Shown in pieces: positions 1-7,663 of a stretch of 12,622 nt of DNA; position 1 is the first letter of the stretch; every line of letters starts with the position of its first letter. A program made the position numbers and the translations under genes. Origin of the DNA: CAYPYI01 sp964415085 (GTDB taxonomy: Bacteria > Bacillota > Clostridia > Tissierellales > Tissierellaceae); assembly GCA_964415085.1 (NCBI GenBank), contig CAYPYI010000038.1, forward strand, positions 1-12,622, read 5' to 3'. Below the pieces are notes generated by a model. The model ran no database searches and was not told the origin of the DNA. It worked only from the letters and a program-made list of their open reading frames with translations.

Positions 1-1565
1 ATATCTAATAGTTTATGATAAACATCTGTATTATCATATGCACCATTAAATAACCCTTGATTAACTCCTTTTGCATATACAGGTACCGGAACACCAGTAT
101 GTGCATATGAAGTCCAACCTATACCTGATTTATTGTTTAAAATATGAGTTAAACTAACTGATAATGGGTTATATCCACCATATAATATTAGGGTCTCTTC
201 GTTTTTTGTTCTCTCTTCTTTTAAAGTTTCATCAAACGCTTTTTTTAACTTAGCTACTTCTCTATCTGAAAGTTCTAAACTCATATAGCTATCTACATTA
301 TCAGAATCCTTATATTCATCCTTAAGTCCAAAATTTTCTGTTATTACTGGTAGTACATCTTCAAATTTAATATTCTTATTTTTACTAATCATCTCATCTA
401 TTAAATTGTCAAAAGCAACATATGACATCTTTTGATTATCTAAAATATCAAGTGCTACATCATATCCTGTTGTAGCTTGTCCTATAGTCATACCACCCGT
501 TTCATGATCTCCAGTTACAATTATTAGTGTTTCTTCTGGATGCTTATTATAAAAATCTATAGCTACTTTTACACTCTCTTCAAATGCTAGCACTTCTTCT
601 ATATTTGTTTTGGCATCATTAGCATGCCCTGACCAGTCTATCTTGCCGGATTCAACCATCATAAAAAATCCTTTATCATTATCAAGTACATCTATTCCTT
701 TTTTCACAAAATCTTTTAGTTCTAAGTCTCCCTTTTTGTTATCTATAGCATATGGCATAGCACCACTATCTTGTACAACTGGCGTTAAAGCATATACCTT
801 CTTATCTTTATTTGTTAATGATAAAATATCTTCCTTAGTGTCTACTATTTTATAACCTTTTTCTTTCATGATTTCATATGCATCTTTTTTATCTTTATCA
901 TTTCCTGTTGGCTTGTTTATTCTACCGCCACCAAAATAATCAAAGTTAGAATCTGCCATTTGTAAAGCTATCTCATAATAATCATTTCTAGATGGTATAT
1001 GAGCATAGTATGCTGCTGGAGTTGCATGGTTTAAAGTAACTGTTGAAACTATACCTATTTTCATATCTCTTTCTTCTTTTAATCTTTCAGCTATTGTCTT
1101 TGGTATAATCTTAGAGTTTATATTTTCAGCCTTATTACCTGAAATATTACCAATTGGTTTTAAGCCTAATGTTCCACTCCATGTTTTAAATCCTGATGAT
1201 AAAGCAGTTGCAGTTGATGCTGAATCAGGAGCAAATGATGTTGCATCATGTGTTGTTTGATATCCTACTGCATCAAATTTTTGAAAATTTAATTCTTTTA
1301 AGCTTATATTATTTGGTTTATTTGTTCCTTTATAAATCTGTGCCGCATTTACTTGAACAGCTGCCATACCATCCCCAATAAACATAAAGACATATTTGGG
1401 TGCTTTTTTAGATATTACATCTGTTTTTGCACTTAAAGCTTGAGTATTACTAGGGTTTGGCTCTTTAGCATATTCTGTTACAAAAAAACTTCCTAGTAAC
1501 ACAGAAATTGCAATAAGTAAAATTATAAACGATCTAAATATTCTTTTATTACTAAAATTATTCAC
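1..1565 (-). CDS. Alkaline phosphatase, secreted or membrane-anchored (C-terminus cut by window edge)
   Basis: Hydrolyses phosphate monoesters outside the membrane to scavenge phosphate. The start is GTG at 1565-1563, because the overlapping ATG at 1567 is followed at once by TGA; GGAGG lies six bases upstream of the GTG. About 521 residues are visible. Residues 12-29 form one hydrophobic segment without a lipobox cysteine, so it is a signal peptide or anchor. Family landmarks are in order: metal Asp65 in FIGDGM, catalytic Ser115 in DSASTATA, HATPAAYYAH, Glu305 and Asp310/His314 in VESGKIDWSGHANDA, Asp353/His354 in TGDHETGG, and His489 in AHTGVPVPVYAKG. The reading frame leaves the window in a stretch (AYDNTDVYHKLLD) that normally lies a few residues before the family's end, so little is missing. 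It stands alone after the opuC terminator, with its own leader containing an 11-bp inverted repeat. Family assignment is secure; phosphate control is inference. Confidence 0.95.
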   Translation of the reverse strand, partial: MNNFSNKRIFRSFIILLIAISVLLGSFFVTEYAKEPNPSNTQALSAKTDVISKKAPKYVFMFIGDGMAAVQVNAAQIYKGTNKPNNISLKELNFQKFDAVGYQTTHDATSFAPDSASTATALSSGFKTWSGTLGLKPIGNISGNKAENINSKIIPKTIAERLKEERDMKIGIVSTVTLNHATPAAYYAHIPSRNDYYEIALQMADSNFDYFGGGRINKPTGNDKDKKDAYEIMKEKGYKIVDTKEDILSLTNKDKKVYALTPVVQDSGAMPYAIDNKKGDLELKDFVKKGIDVLDNDKGFFMMVESGKIDWSGHANDAKTNIEEVLAFEESVKVAIDFYNKHPEETLIIVTGDHETGGMTIGQATTGYDVALDILDNQKMSYVAFDNLIDEMISKNKNIKFEDVLPVITENFGLKDEYKDSDNVDSYMSLELSDREVAKLKKAFDETLKEERTKNEETLILYGGYNPLSVSLTHILNNKSGIGWTSYAHTGVPVPVYAKGVNQGLFNGAYDNTDVYHKLLD

Positions 1566-1576
1566 ATTATCCCTCC

Positions 1577-1624
1577 ATTAATTAGCTTATGTATTATCCT
1601 ACGTTTTAATAATAGCTAATTAAT
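1577..1624 (-). promoter_or_regulatory. 11-bp inverted repeat in the alkaline phosphatase leader
   Basis: ATTAATTAGCT at 1577-1587 is perfectly complementary to AGCTAATTAAT at 1614-1624, with 26 bases between. The inner part can add a 5-bp ATTAT/ATAAT stem. On the minus-strand transcript the second arm abuts the GGAGGG ribosome binding site, so it could be an operator or an mRNA hairpin that affects translation. No convincing -35/-10 pair was found in the short region upstream, so the promoter is unassigned. The arms are very AT-rich. Confidence 0.4.
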
Positions 1625-1659
1625 ATCAAATCTATATATAATCTTAGTAATAAAGGTAT

Positions 1660-1686
1660 AAAAAAAGATGCTTATTTCTAAGCATC
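1660..1686 (-). terminator. Intrinsic terminator of the opuC operon
   Basis: GATGCTTA at 1667-1674 pairs with TAAGCATC at 1679-1686 around a four-base loop. On the minus strand the hairpin begins six bases after the opuCD stop codon and is followed by six T residues (1661-1666). It ends the osmoprotectant operon before the alkaline phosphatase gene. Confidence 0.85.
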
Positions 1687-1691
1687 ATATT

Positions 1692-2324
1692 TTACATATT
1701 AGGTTTTAATTTATCTTCAACTTTTGTAAGTAATAAGTCAGCTATTATTGCCATAAGAGCTGTAGGCAGTGCACCTGCTAATACTATGGCACCTCCATTA
1801 CTTACATTTATTCCTCTTGAGATTATATCTCCAAGTCCACCTGCTCCAATAAATGTACCTATTGCTGTTACACCTATCGCTACTACCAGTGCATTTTTTA
1901 TTCCACCGATTATAATAGATAGGGATAAAGGAAGTTCAACTTTTAACATTATCTGTCCCTTAGTCATACCTACACCTTTTGCAATATCTAACATACTCTC
2001 ATCTACATTACTAACCGCCGTATAAGTATTTTTTAATATTGGTAAAGATGAATATAAAAATACGGTAACTATTACTGTATTAACTCCAAGTCCCATTACA
2101 ACCATAAGCATTGATAGCATTGCTAGAGATGGTATAGTTTGTATTATATTTGCAAGAGCTATAACCCATTTTGCAAGTTTCTTATTTCTAGCTATATAAA
2201 ATCCAAGTGGTATTGAGACTATACAGGCAAATAATACTCCATATATGGAGATTAAAAAGTGCCTATTAAATTGAGATAATACATACGCTCCATTAACCTT
2301 ATAATAGTTTAAAAGTTCTGCCAT
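1692..2324 (-). CDS. opuCD: Osmoprotectant ABC transporter permease OpuCD
   Basis: Second membrane subunit of an OpuC-type importer for compatible solutes (glycine betaine, carnitine, choline and similar). The 210-residue protein has about five or six hydrophobic helices. A cytoplasmic EAA-like loop, DIAKGVGMTKGQIMLKVELPL at about residues 112-132, is the surface expected to contact the ATPase. The C-terminal part carries FIGAGGLGDIISRGI, matching the other permease's GAGGLGDLIFMGL. It is the last gene of the operon. Its ATG lies inside the end of opuCC (16-bp overlap), and its AGGTGG ribosome binding site is within opuCC codons, which suggests translational coupling. A terminator follows at once. 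Which of the two permeases is called CB or CD rests on gene order, which matches Bacillus opuC. Confidence 0.9.
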   Translation of the reverse strand: MAELLNYYKVNGAYVLSQFNRHFLISIYGVLFACIVSIPLGFYIARNKKLAKWVIALANIIQTIPSLAMLSMLMVVMGLGVNTVIVTVFLYSSLPILKNTYTAVSNVDESMLDIAKGVGMTKGQIMLKVELPLSLSIIIGGIKNALVVAIGVTAIGTFIGAGGLGDIISRGINVSNGGAIVLAGALPTALMAIIADLLLTKVEDKLKPNM

Positions 2325-3322
2325 TTTTTACCACCTCTATTTGGAATTATATCTTTCATTATATCTTTATAAATTTCTCTTTCTCTTAAGGGAATTACTT
2401 CTTTATCTTCAAAATAGTTGTTTTCTACTAAAAACCTTTTTGCTACAACAATTGGTTCTATCTTTTCTTCATCTGAAATTCTATTTAATTTTTGCATTGT
2501 ATTTGAAGATATCTCCCCTTCCAACTTTAATAAAACAGTTTCAATTTCTGGATGTTTCTTTAATATTTTTTTAGTGACAACTGGACTGGCATCATATGGT
2601 GGAAATAAATTTAAATCATCTTCTAAAATTATTAAATCATATGCATCTATTCTTCCATCTGTTGAATATCCAAGTGCTACATCCATACTCTCATTGTTAA
2701 TCGCTCCATATACAAGTCCTATTTCCATAGGCATTATATTTTCAAACTCAAAACCATAGGTGTTTATAAAAGCTTCATATCCATCCTGTTCCCTATCATA
2801 CCAAGCTGTATCAATACCTATTTTAAAATCATCTTTATATTCTTCTAAATCACTTACTTTTTTTATATTAAGTTTTTCAGCTTTTTCTTTTGACATCATA
2901 AAAGCATAAGTATTTTCAAAACCGTAAGATGGAAACCACACCATATTAAACTTATCATTATAACCTTTTATTACATTTTCTAAAGCTTCATCTCTATTAG
3001 TTGTTGGCTCTAATTCTAACTCTCCTGTTAGAGATGTACCTGTATAGTTTGCACCTGAAATATTAGCATCTTCTCTTTTTAAAGCTTGTACTACAAGCAT
3101 AGTTGATCCTAAATTATTTATAAGTTCTGGTTTTGTTTCTGATGTATAATGTTCTATCATTTGGGATACCATTTCACTTAATATTTGTCTTTCTGTTGTA
3201 TTCCCACTAGCTATTATTATATTATTCTTATTTGAACTAACCTTTAATCCTGGTAATGAGCAAGATGTAAGAAGTGTAGATATTATTAATATTAAAGTTA
3301 ATATTTTTATTTTCTTATTCAT
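2309..3322 (-). CDS. opuCC: Osmoprotectant-binding lipoprotein OpuCC
   Basis: Captures quaternary ammonium solutes outside the membrane and hands them to the permeases. The 337-residue protein starts with a lipoprotein signal; the lipobox LTSC gives Cys21 as the lipidated residue. The rest resembles Bacillus OpuCC: NLGST near 70-74, NYTGTSLTG around Tyr93, WFPSYGFENTYAFM around 129-142, GLVYGAINN around Tyr205, GYSTDGRIDAY around Tyr219, and FPPYDASPVV near 240-249. In OpuCC the bound solute sits in a cage of tyrosines, and the Tyr residues of the YTGT, SYGF, GLVY and GYSTDGR motifs are all kept here. This supports a trimethylammonium-type ligand, though which one cannot be read. The ATG overlaps the end of opuCB by 8 bp, with GAGGGG upstream. 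It is a separate gene, not fused to a permease as in some clostridia. Confidence 0.93.
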   Translation of the reverse strand: MNKKIKILTLILIISTLLTSCSLPGLKVSSNKNNIIIASGNTTERQILSEMVSQMIEHYTSETKPELINNLGSTMLVVQALKREDANISGANYTGTSLTGELELEPTTNRDEALENVIKGYNDKFNMVWFPSYGFENTYAFMMSKEKAEKLNIKKVSDLEEYKDDFKIGIDTAWYDREQDGYEAFINTYGFEFENIMPMEIGLVYGAINNESMDVALGYSTDGRIDAYDLIILEDDLNLFPPYDASPVVTKKILKKHPEIETVLLKLEGEISSNTMQKLNRISDEEKIEPIVVAKRFLVENNYFEDKEVIPLREREIYKDIMKDIIPNRGGKKWQNF

Positions 3323-3962
3323 TTATAACTTCCCCCTCACCATGTTCTATCTGTACAAATAGATTCTTTAAAAGCCCTATTAAATAATCCATCATAAGCG
3401 CCATAAGTGTAACTGGTATACTTCCTGCTAATATTGCATAAAAATTAAAATTATTAAGTCCCATAAATATTAAATCTCCAAGTCCTCCTGCTCCAATATA
3501 CGATGCTATAGTTGCCCATGAAACAAGATATACTGCTGAAAGTTGTATACCTGATATTATTATAGGTATGGCTATTGGTATTTGAACCTTTCTAATTATC
3601 TGCATTCTTGTCATTCCCATACCCTTTGAAGCATCTACTAGATCTTTATCTACTGACTCTATTCCTAAATAAGTATTTCTTAATATAGGAAGTAGTGAAT
3701 AAATAACAAGTGCTACTACTGCAGGCTTAACTCCTACACCGAATATAGGTACCATTATTGCAAGTAATGCAAGTGAAGGAAGTGTTTGTAGTATGGATGC
3801 AATACTCATTACTATTTTTGATAATCTTTTTGTTCTAGTTAAAAATATCCCTAAAGGTACTGCTATTAATATACCTATTAGTAGGGATATGCTAGATATG
3901 AAAAAATGTTCAACTATTTTTTCAACTACTCTTAACCAGTTTAAACTTAACCAATTAATCAT
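3315..3962 (-). CDS. opuCB: Osmoprotectant ABC transporter permease OpuCB
   Basis: First membrane subunit of the OpuC importer. The 215-residue protein has about five or six hydrophobic helices. An EAA-like cytoplasmic loop, DASKGMGMTRMQIIRKVQIP at about residues 118-137, is followed by SYIGAGGLGDLIFMGL. It is a paralogue of the opuCD product, with the same loop and GAGGLGD signatures, as expected for a heterodimeric pore. AGGAGGG sits six bases before the ATG and overlaps the opuCA stop codon, with an 11-base gap between the genes. The C-terminal tail (EHGEGEVINE) is hydrophilic, and its last codons carry the opuCC ribosome binding site. Confidence 0.9.
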   Translation of the reverse strand: MINWLSLNWLRVVEKIVEHFFISSISLLIGILIAVPLGIFLTRTKRLSKIVMSIASILQTLPSLALLAIMVPIFGVGVKPAVVALVIYSLLPILRNTYLGIESVDKDLVDASKGMGMTRMQIIRKVQIPIAIPIIISGIQLSAVYLVSWATIASYIGAGGLGDLIFMGLNNFNFYAILAGSIPVTLMALMMDYLIGLLKNLFVQIEHGEGEVINE

Positions 3963-3973
3963 GCTTATCCCTC

Positions 3974-5134
3974 CTAATTTATAACTGTATTATCTACTTT
4001 TGATTCATCTTCTGGTTCATAGTCTTTCCATAAACTATCATATATTGCTTCAACTACTGCTGCCCTAGTAACAAGACCAACAAGAGTTTTATTTTTATCT
4101 ACAACAGGCATATTTCTATATCCTAAATCATTTATAAAATATACTACATCTTTTACATTTGTATCAGAATATACATATGTTGCTTCTTTTATATAATCTT
4201 TAATATATTTAGAAGCTGATTTATTTTTTCTAAAGTAGAATATATCAACATGTCCCTTTAATATATTATTATCATCAACTACAAAAAGTGTATCTACTCT
4301 ATTTTTATTCATAAGTTCTATAGCTGATTTTACTGTTGCATGTTCATTTATTTTAAATGGGTTCTTAATCATAATCTCTTCCACTGACTCAAAGTTAAAC
4401 TTAGCCTGAGTAATTCTATCTTCCCCTAACATATTCTCAACAAATTCATTTTTAGGATTTGTAAGAATATTCTCTGGTGTATCAAACTGAACTACCTTCC
4501 CCTTATCCATTATTACTATTCTATCTGATAAAAGAAGTGCCTCATCCATATCATGAGTTACAAATATAACTGTTTTTCCCATTTCCTTTTGAAGTTGTTT
4601 TATTAACTTTTGTAAGTTCTCTCTTGTAATAGGGTCTAAAGCTCCAAATGGCTCATCCATTAGGATTATCTCTTGATCTGCAGCTAAGGCTCTTATTACA
4701 CCAATTCTTTGCTGCTGTCCTCCTGATAGCTCTTTAGGATAGTAGTCTAAGTAATCCTTAGGTAGTCCTACTTTTTCTATTAATTCTTCCGCTATTTTAT
4801 CAAGCTTATCTTTTGGCCATTTTAGTAACTTTGGCACCATTATTATATTTTCATAAATAGTCATATGAGGTAGAAGTCCTATTTGCTGTATTACATAACC
4901 TATTTGTCTTCTTAAATCAACTTCATTAACCTTTGAAATATCTCTATCGTTTATAGTTATTTTACCTTTTGTAGGTATATTCATTCTATTTATCATTCTC
5001 ATACATGTAGTCTTTCCACTTCCAGATGTTCCTATTAGACATATAAATTCTCCCTTATTAAACTTTAAATTCACATTATCTAGCGCAACATTATTTCCTG
5101 GATAAACCTTACTTACATTTTTAAATTCAATCAC
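3974..5134 (-). CDS. opuCA: Osmoprotectant ABC transporter ATPase with tandem CBS domains, OpuCA
   Basis: ATP-hydrolysing subunit that powers the OpuC importer from the cytoplasmic face. I place the start at GTG 5134, giving 386 residues and close to the usual OpuCA length: AAAGGAGTGA lies eight bases upstream, while the in-frame ATG at 5176 has no ribosome binding site. Walker A is GTSGSGKT (35-42), the Q-loop is near Gln83/84, the signature is LSGGQ (136-140), Walker B is ILMDEP with Asp160/Glu161, and the H-loop is His194. Two CBS modules follow, about 252-305 and 310-370, ending in an acidic tail (YEPEDE). In related transporters (OpuA) CBS domains with an anionic tail gate transport by ionic strength; a similar role here is inference. 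It is the first gene of the operon. Confidence 0.95.
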   Translation of the reverse strand: MIEFKNVSKVYPGNNVALDNVNLKFNKGEFICLIGTSGSGKTTCMRMINRMNIPTKGKITINDRDISKVNEVDLRRQIGYVIQQIGLLPHMTIYENIIMVPKLLKWPKDKLDKIAEELIEKVGLPKDYLDYYPKELSGGQQQRIGVIRALAADQEIILMDEPFGALDPITRENLQKLIKQLQKEMGKTVIFVTHDMDEALLLSDRIVIMDKGKVVQFDTPENILTNPKNEFVENMLGEDRITQAKFNFESVEEIMIKNPFKINEHATVKSAIELMNKNRVDTLFVVDDNNILKGHVDIFYFRKNKSASKYIKDYIKEATYVYSDTNVKDVVYFINDLGYRNMPVVDKNKTLVGLVTRAAVVEAIYDSLWKDYEPEDESKVDNTVIN

Positions 5135-5170
5135 TAGTACAATCACTCCTTTTTTTCGTAAAAAAAAGAT
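5135..5170 (-). promoter_or_regulatory. A/U hairpin and ribosome binding site in the opuCA leader
   Basis: On the minus strand eight T residues (5167-5160) face seven A residues (5156-5150) across a short ACG-containing loop. The A run leads straight into GGAGTGA, the ribosome binding site of the GTG start at 5134. Folding would occlude the upstream edge of that site. The stem is almost all A-U pairs, so it would be weak and sensitive to salt and temperature. A regulatory role is speculation. Confidence 0.35.
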
Positions 5171-5258
5171 CTTCATCTGTTATCAAGTAAATAAACCTTC
5201 CCGATATTTCAGCAGAAAACCTTATTTTAAAAATCTATTAATTCTTAGCATAAATTAT

Positions 5259-5287
5259 AGTATATAAAAATTTGTAAACCATGTCAA
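5259..5287 (-). promoter_or_regulatory. Sigma-A-type promoter of the opuC operon
   Basis: On the minus strand TTGACA (5287-5282) is separated by 17 bases from TATACT (5264-5259). Transcription should start near 5252, leaving a leader of about 118 bases before the opuCA GTG. This is the best promoter match in the intergenic region. Eight bases upstream of the -35 lies an imperfect palindrome (TGTGTA/TACGCA, 5296-5311) that could be a regulator site. Confidence 0.75.
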
Positions 5288-5413
5288 AAAATAAATGTGT
5301 ATTTTTACGCATTTTAGCAATTTTCACTAGTTTTTTTCACATCTACAAGTCACTTATTATAGAGCTTATAGCATTTTTTATTTTTCCATAAAAAAAGTTT
5401 TTTATAATTTCAA

Positions 5414-5453
5414 AAAAATCTCTAAAATTAATCAATTAACTTTAGAGATTTTT
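5414..5453 (-). terminator. Intrinsic terminator after the SLH gene cluster
   Basis: AAAAATCTCTAAA (5414-5426) and TTTAGAGATTTTT (5441-5453) form a 13-bp stem with a 14-base loop, four bases beyond the SLH gene stop. The minus strand continues with further T residues. The rest of the interval toward the opuC promoter (5288-5413) is AT-rich and holds no recognisable gene. Confidence 0.85.
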
Positions 5454-5457
5454 CCTA

Positions 5458-6201
5458 TTATTTTATTTTTACCATATAGTTATTTCCATTTTTATATTCT
5501 GATAAGTGATAAAAACTTGCTTCTACAACATCATTAAAATACCAATCTGTTTTTTTCACATCTTTAAAAGTATTTATATTTTCTAAACCATCTATCTTAC
5601 AGTCTCTTTTTAAATATCTATTATATACCTTTACGAATTCTGCTCTTGTTATTTTTTCATCTGGTCTAAATGTATTATCTGGATAACCATCTATAATTCC
5701 TCTTGAAGCCATCTCTAATATAGAGTCTTCATATTTATGTCCTTTTACATCTAAAAATTCAGCATCTTTTGTAGTAGGTAATAATAGATCTATATCTAAA
5801 GTATGATAGTAATCATAAGAATCTTTTAATATCTCTATGAATTCACCTCTTGTTAATTCTTTTTCTGGATAAACTTTTAATCCTCCATCCTTATCCTCTT
5901 CTATTAAAAGACTTATTATATTAAGATTATTAAGCTTTGATATATCTTTATACGACCATCTTGTCTGTTTTAAATCTTCAAATATATTATCCTTAATTTC
6001 TATATTTTTACTGTTTACTATGGTTTTACTTAAAATTGATGATGCCTCTTCCCTAGTTATTTTATTATTAGCTTTAAATGTTTTATCTAAAAATCCATTA
6101 ATATATGCTTCATGTATTACTTTATTATCTTCAGCATATATTATAGTTTGAGTCATTGTTATTAATAAAATCAATATAAATATTCTAGCTTTTTTATTCA
6201 T
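5458..6201 (-). CDS. Small exported SLH-repeat protein
   Basis: Probably a cell-wall-associated protein. The 247 residues start with a signal peptide (hydrophobic 6-22, likely cleavage after IIYA near 23). S-layer homology repeats fill almost all the rest. The first (about 27-62, INGFLDKTFKANNKITREEA) lacks its usual leading helix. The second (74-128, FEDL...RWSYKDI...LTRGEF) is divergent. The third (149-197) is canonical, with FLDV, GIIDGYPDNTFRP and ITRAEF. A fragment of a fourth starts at FKDVKKTDWYFNDV (212-225). SLH domains of this type bind secondary wall polysaccharide, with TRAE as the key motif; no catalytic or adhesin domain is attached. AGGGGTGA lies four bases upstream of the ATG, and only 10 bases separate it from the preceding membrane-protein gene, so they are probably cotranscribed. 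Confidence 0.85.
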   Translation of the reverse strand: MNKKARIFILILLITMTQTIIYAEDNKVIHEAYINGFLDKTFKANNKITREEASSILSKTIVNSKNIEIKDNIFEDLKQTRWSYKDISKLNNLNIISLLIEEDKDGGLKVYPEKELTRGEFIEILKDSYDYYHTLDIDLLLPTTKDAEFLDVKGHKYEDSILEMASRGIIDGYPDNTFRPDEKITRAEFVKVYNRYLKRDCKIDGLENINTFKDVKKTDWYFNDVVEASFYHLSEYKNGNNYMVKIK

Positions 6202-6211
6202 AGTTTCACCC

Positions 6212-7039
6212 CTATTTTATTCCAAAAGGAAAATTTGAATAAGTATCATCAGTATACTTTAAATCTTCTTCTTTTATTTTTGATTTTTCACTTAATAGTA
6301 TATCTTTTATTTTTTCATAATCTATACTTTTATTATTTTTATCTTTGTATATTAGATTTGTATCTATAGTTTTATTTATATATTTTAAGAACTCTTCTTC
6401 TTGGAATTTATATTTTTTCATACTTTTTCCATACTCATTACTGAATATATAATACTGCTTATTAGAATTCCCATAAACATCTGTATAATATACTATTAAA
6501 TAGTAATAATCATAATATTTTTCCACATATTCAAAATCTTTAATAACATCCTTAATATTATCAAGTTCAGCCTTATTTATTTTATGATCTTCTTCTAAAA
6601 GTTTAATTTGAGTAAAACTATTTAATTCTTTCTTTTCTTCTTCTGTTGTATGAGTACCATCATTACTCGCTTTTTCAAAATTTCTTTCCGTTTGCATATA
6701 TACTAAATCTAAGGCCCTATAATTTCTTTTAAAGTTTTCTTGATTTTCTAAATATACAATTGGTCTTACTTTACCAAATGATAAATGATCAATTTCAAAA
6801 TAATCATATGTTTTGTTTTCTATTGTTATTTTATCTTTATATTCATCTATTTCTAAATTTAAAATAGGCTCTGTGATTATAAAGTTATATTCACTTTCAT
6901 TTTCTTTATCATTTTCTAACCTTACATATTCTTTATTTTCAATATATAATGCCATTACTACTGTTGCTATTGTTAGAACTAATATTAATACAACAAATAC
7001 TATCTTATAATTATAATAATTTTTATTCTTCTTATCCAT
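6212..7039 (-). CDS. Single-pass membrane protein of unknown function, Tyr/Lys/Glu-rich
   Basis: Not recognised as any named family. The 275-residue protein has a short basic N-terminus (MDKKNKNYYNYK), one hydrophobic helix at about 13-32, and a long hydrophilic remainder predicted to lie outside the cell. The outer part is rich in Lys, Glu, Asp, Asn and Tyr. It includes a charged, probably helical stretch (about 112-172) and an aromatic stretch, EKYYDYYYLIVYYTDVYG, near 173-190. No lipobox, protease or sortase motif was seen. GGGAGG lies five bases before the ATG. It is the middle gene of a three-gene unit, 35 bases after the preceding gene and 10 bases before the SLH gene, so a cell-envelope role is a reasonable guess from context only. 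Confidence 0.7.
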   Translation of the reverse strand: MDKKNKNYYNYKIVFVVLILVLTIATVVMALYIENKEYVRLENDKENESEYNFIITEPILNLEIDEYKDKITIENKTYDYFEIDHLSFGKVRPIVYLENQENFKRNYRALDLVYMQTERNFEKASNDGTHTTEEEKKELNSFTQIKLLEEDHKINKAELDNIKDVIKDFEYVEKYYDYYYLIVYYTDVYGNSNKQYYIFSNEYGKSMKKYKFQEEEFLKYINKTIDTNLIYKDKNNKSIDYEKIKDILLSEKSKIKEEDLKYTDDTYSNFPFGIK

Positions 7040-7074
7040 ATTCGCCTCCCAAAATTTATGTAATAATTAATTTT

Positions 7075-7488
7075 TTATTCTATTATATTTTTTAGTATAT
7101 CGGCCTGTTTTTCATTTAACTTATCTACTAGGGGTTCATCAATCATACTTTTTACTACAAGTGCATAATCTTCAATAAAATATATATCAAACCAATGGGT
7201 AAAAATTCCTTCTTTATTATGTCTAATATGAACAACATAATCAGACCTATAATCTTTATTATTCCATTTGTCTTCAAATTTAAGTTCTTTAAATAAATCC
7301 TCAAATTCACTAATTATCTCTTTATCATTTATCTCTTTAAAAAACTCTACTCCTTCACTATCAACTCTTCTTCCTAATATTAATGTTTTATCAGGCATAG
7401 TGAAACGTAGATATAACTCTTTCATAGGTTTAATTAAAAGTATAATAAAAATAATTATACTTATTATAAGAATTCTTCTTTTTTTCAC
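7075..7488 (-). CDS. Small single-pass membrane protein of unknown function
   Basis: Not recognised. The 137-residue protein begins with a GTG codon; AAGGAGGG lies five bases upstream. A basic tip (MKKRR) is followed by a strongly hydrophobic helix at about 6-19, then a soluble region with mixed charge, several aromatic residues (HWFDIYFIEDYALVV near 97-111) and no cysteines. The topology is that of an exported protein held by an uncleaved anchor or cleaved signal. It is the first gene of the unit that ends with the SLH protein and follows an extended -10 promoter. No catalytic motif is apparent. Confidence 0.7.
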   Translation of the reverse strand: MKKRRILIISIIIFIILLIKPMKELYLRFTMPDKTLILGRRVDSEGVEFFKEINDKEIISEFEDLFKELKFEDKWNNKDYRSDYVVHIRHNKEGIFTHWFDIYFIEDYALVVKSMIDEPLVDKLNEKQADILKNIIE

Positions 7489-7522
7489 TTTTACCCTCCT
7501 TAAATTCTTATATCTAAATTAA

Positions 7523-7531
7523 ATTATATCA
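7523..7531 (-). promoter_or_regulatory. Extended -10 promoter of the SLH cluster
   Basis: On the minus strand TGATATAAT (7531-7523) is an extended -10 element (TGnTATAAT), lying 34 bases before the GTG of the first gene. The -35 region (TACATG at 17 bases) is poor, which is tolerated with an extended -10. A near repeat of the same sequence lies 40 bases upstream (7561-7573 against 7521-7533), with another TATAAT on this strand. Confidence 0.5.
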
Positions 7532-7663
7532 TAGATTTTTACTTCCATGTATTTAGATGTAAATTATATGATAATAAAAAATTTTACTTAATTTCTATAA
7601 TAAATTAAATATATATGTTACTATATGTATGTAAAACATATAATTATTAAAAAGGAGATAGAT

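Noticed and set aside
610..855. Plus-strand open frame within the alkaline phosphatase gene, and similar plus-strand frames at 1196, 1786, 2341, 2418, 3793, 6813, 7268, 8962, 11259, 11395 and 11820
   Set aside because: They lie antisense to genes with clear family motifs, lack ribosome binding sites and encode low-complexity hydrophobic or Ser-rich sequences.
5135..5176. N-terminal extension of OpuCA starting at ATG 5176
   Set aside because: There is no ribosome binding site before this ATG, the added residues come from a T-run/A-run sequence, and GTG 5134 has AAAGGAGTGA at good spacing and gives the normal family length.
5354..5413. A/T-rich runs that might form another terminator or small RNA
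   Set aside because: Only A-T runs with no stable stem were found, and no promoter-terminator pair defines a transcript.
7622..7642. TATATGT/ACATATA inverted repeat before the arginase-family start as an operator
   Set aside because: Seven A-T-dominated pairs in a region made mostly of A and T are not distinctive enough to call.
7625..7663. N-terminal extension of the arginase-family protein from ATG 7625
   Set aside because: AAAGGAGATA lies inside this segment and points to ATG 7664; nothing resembling a ribosome binding site precedes 7625.
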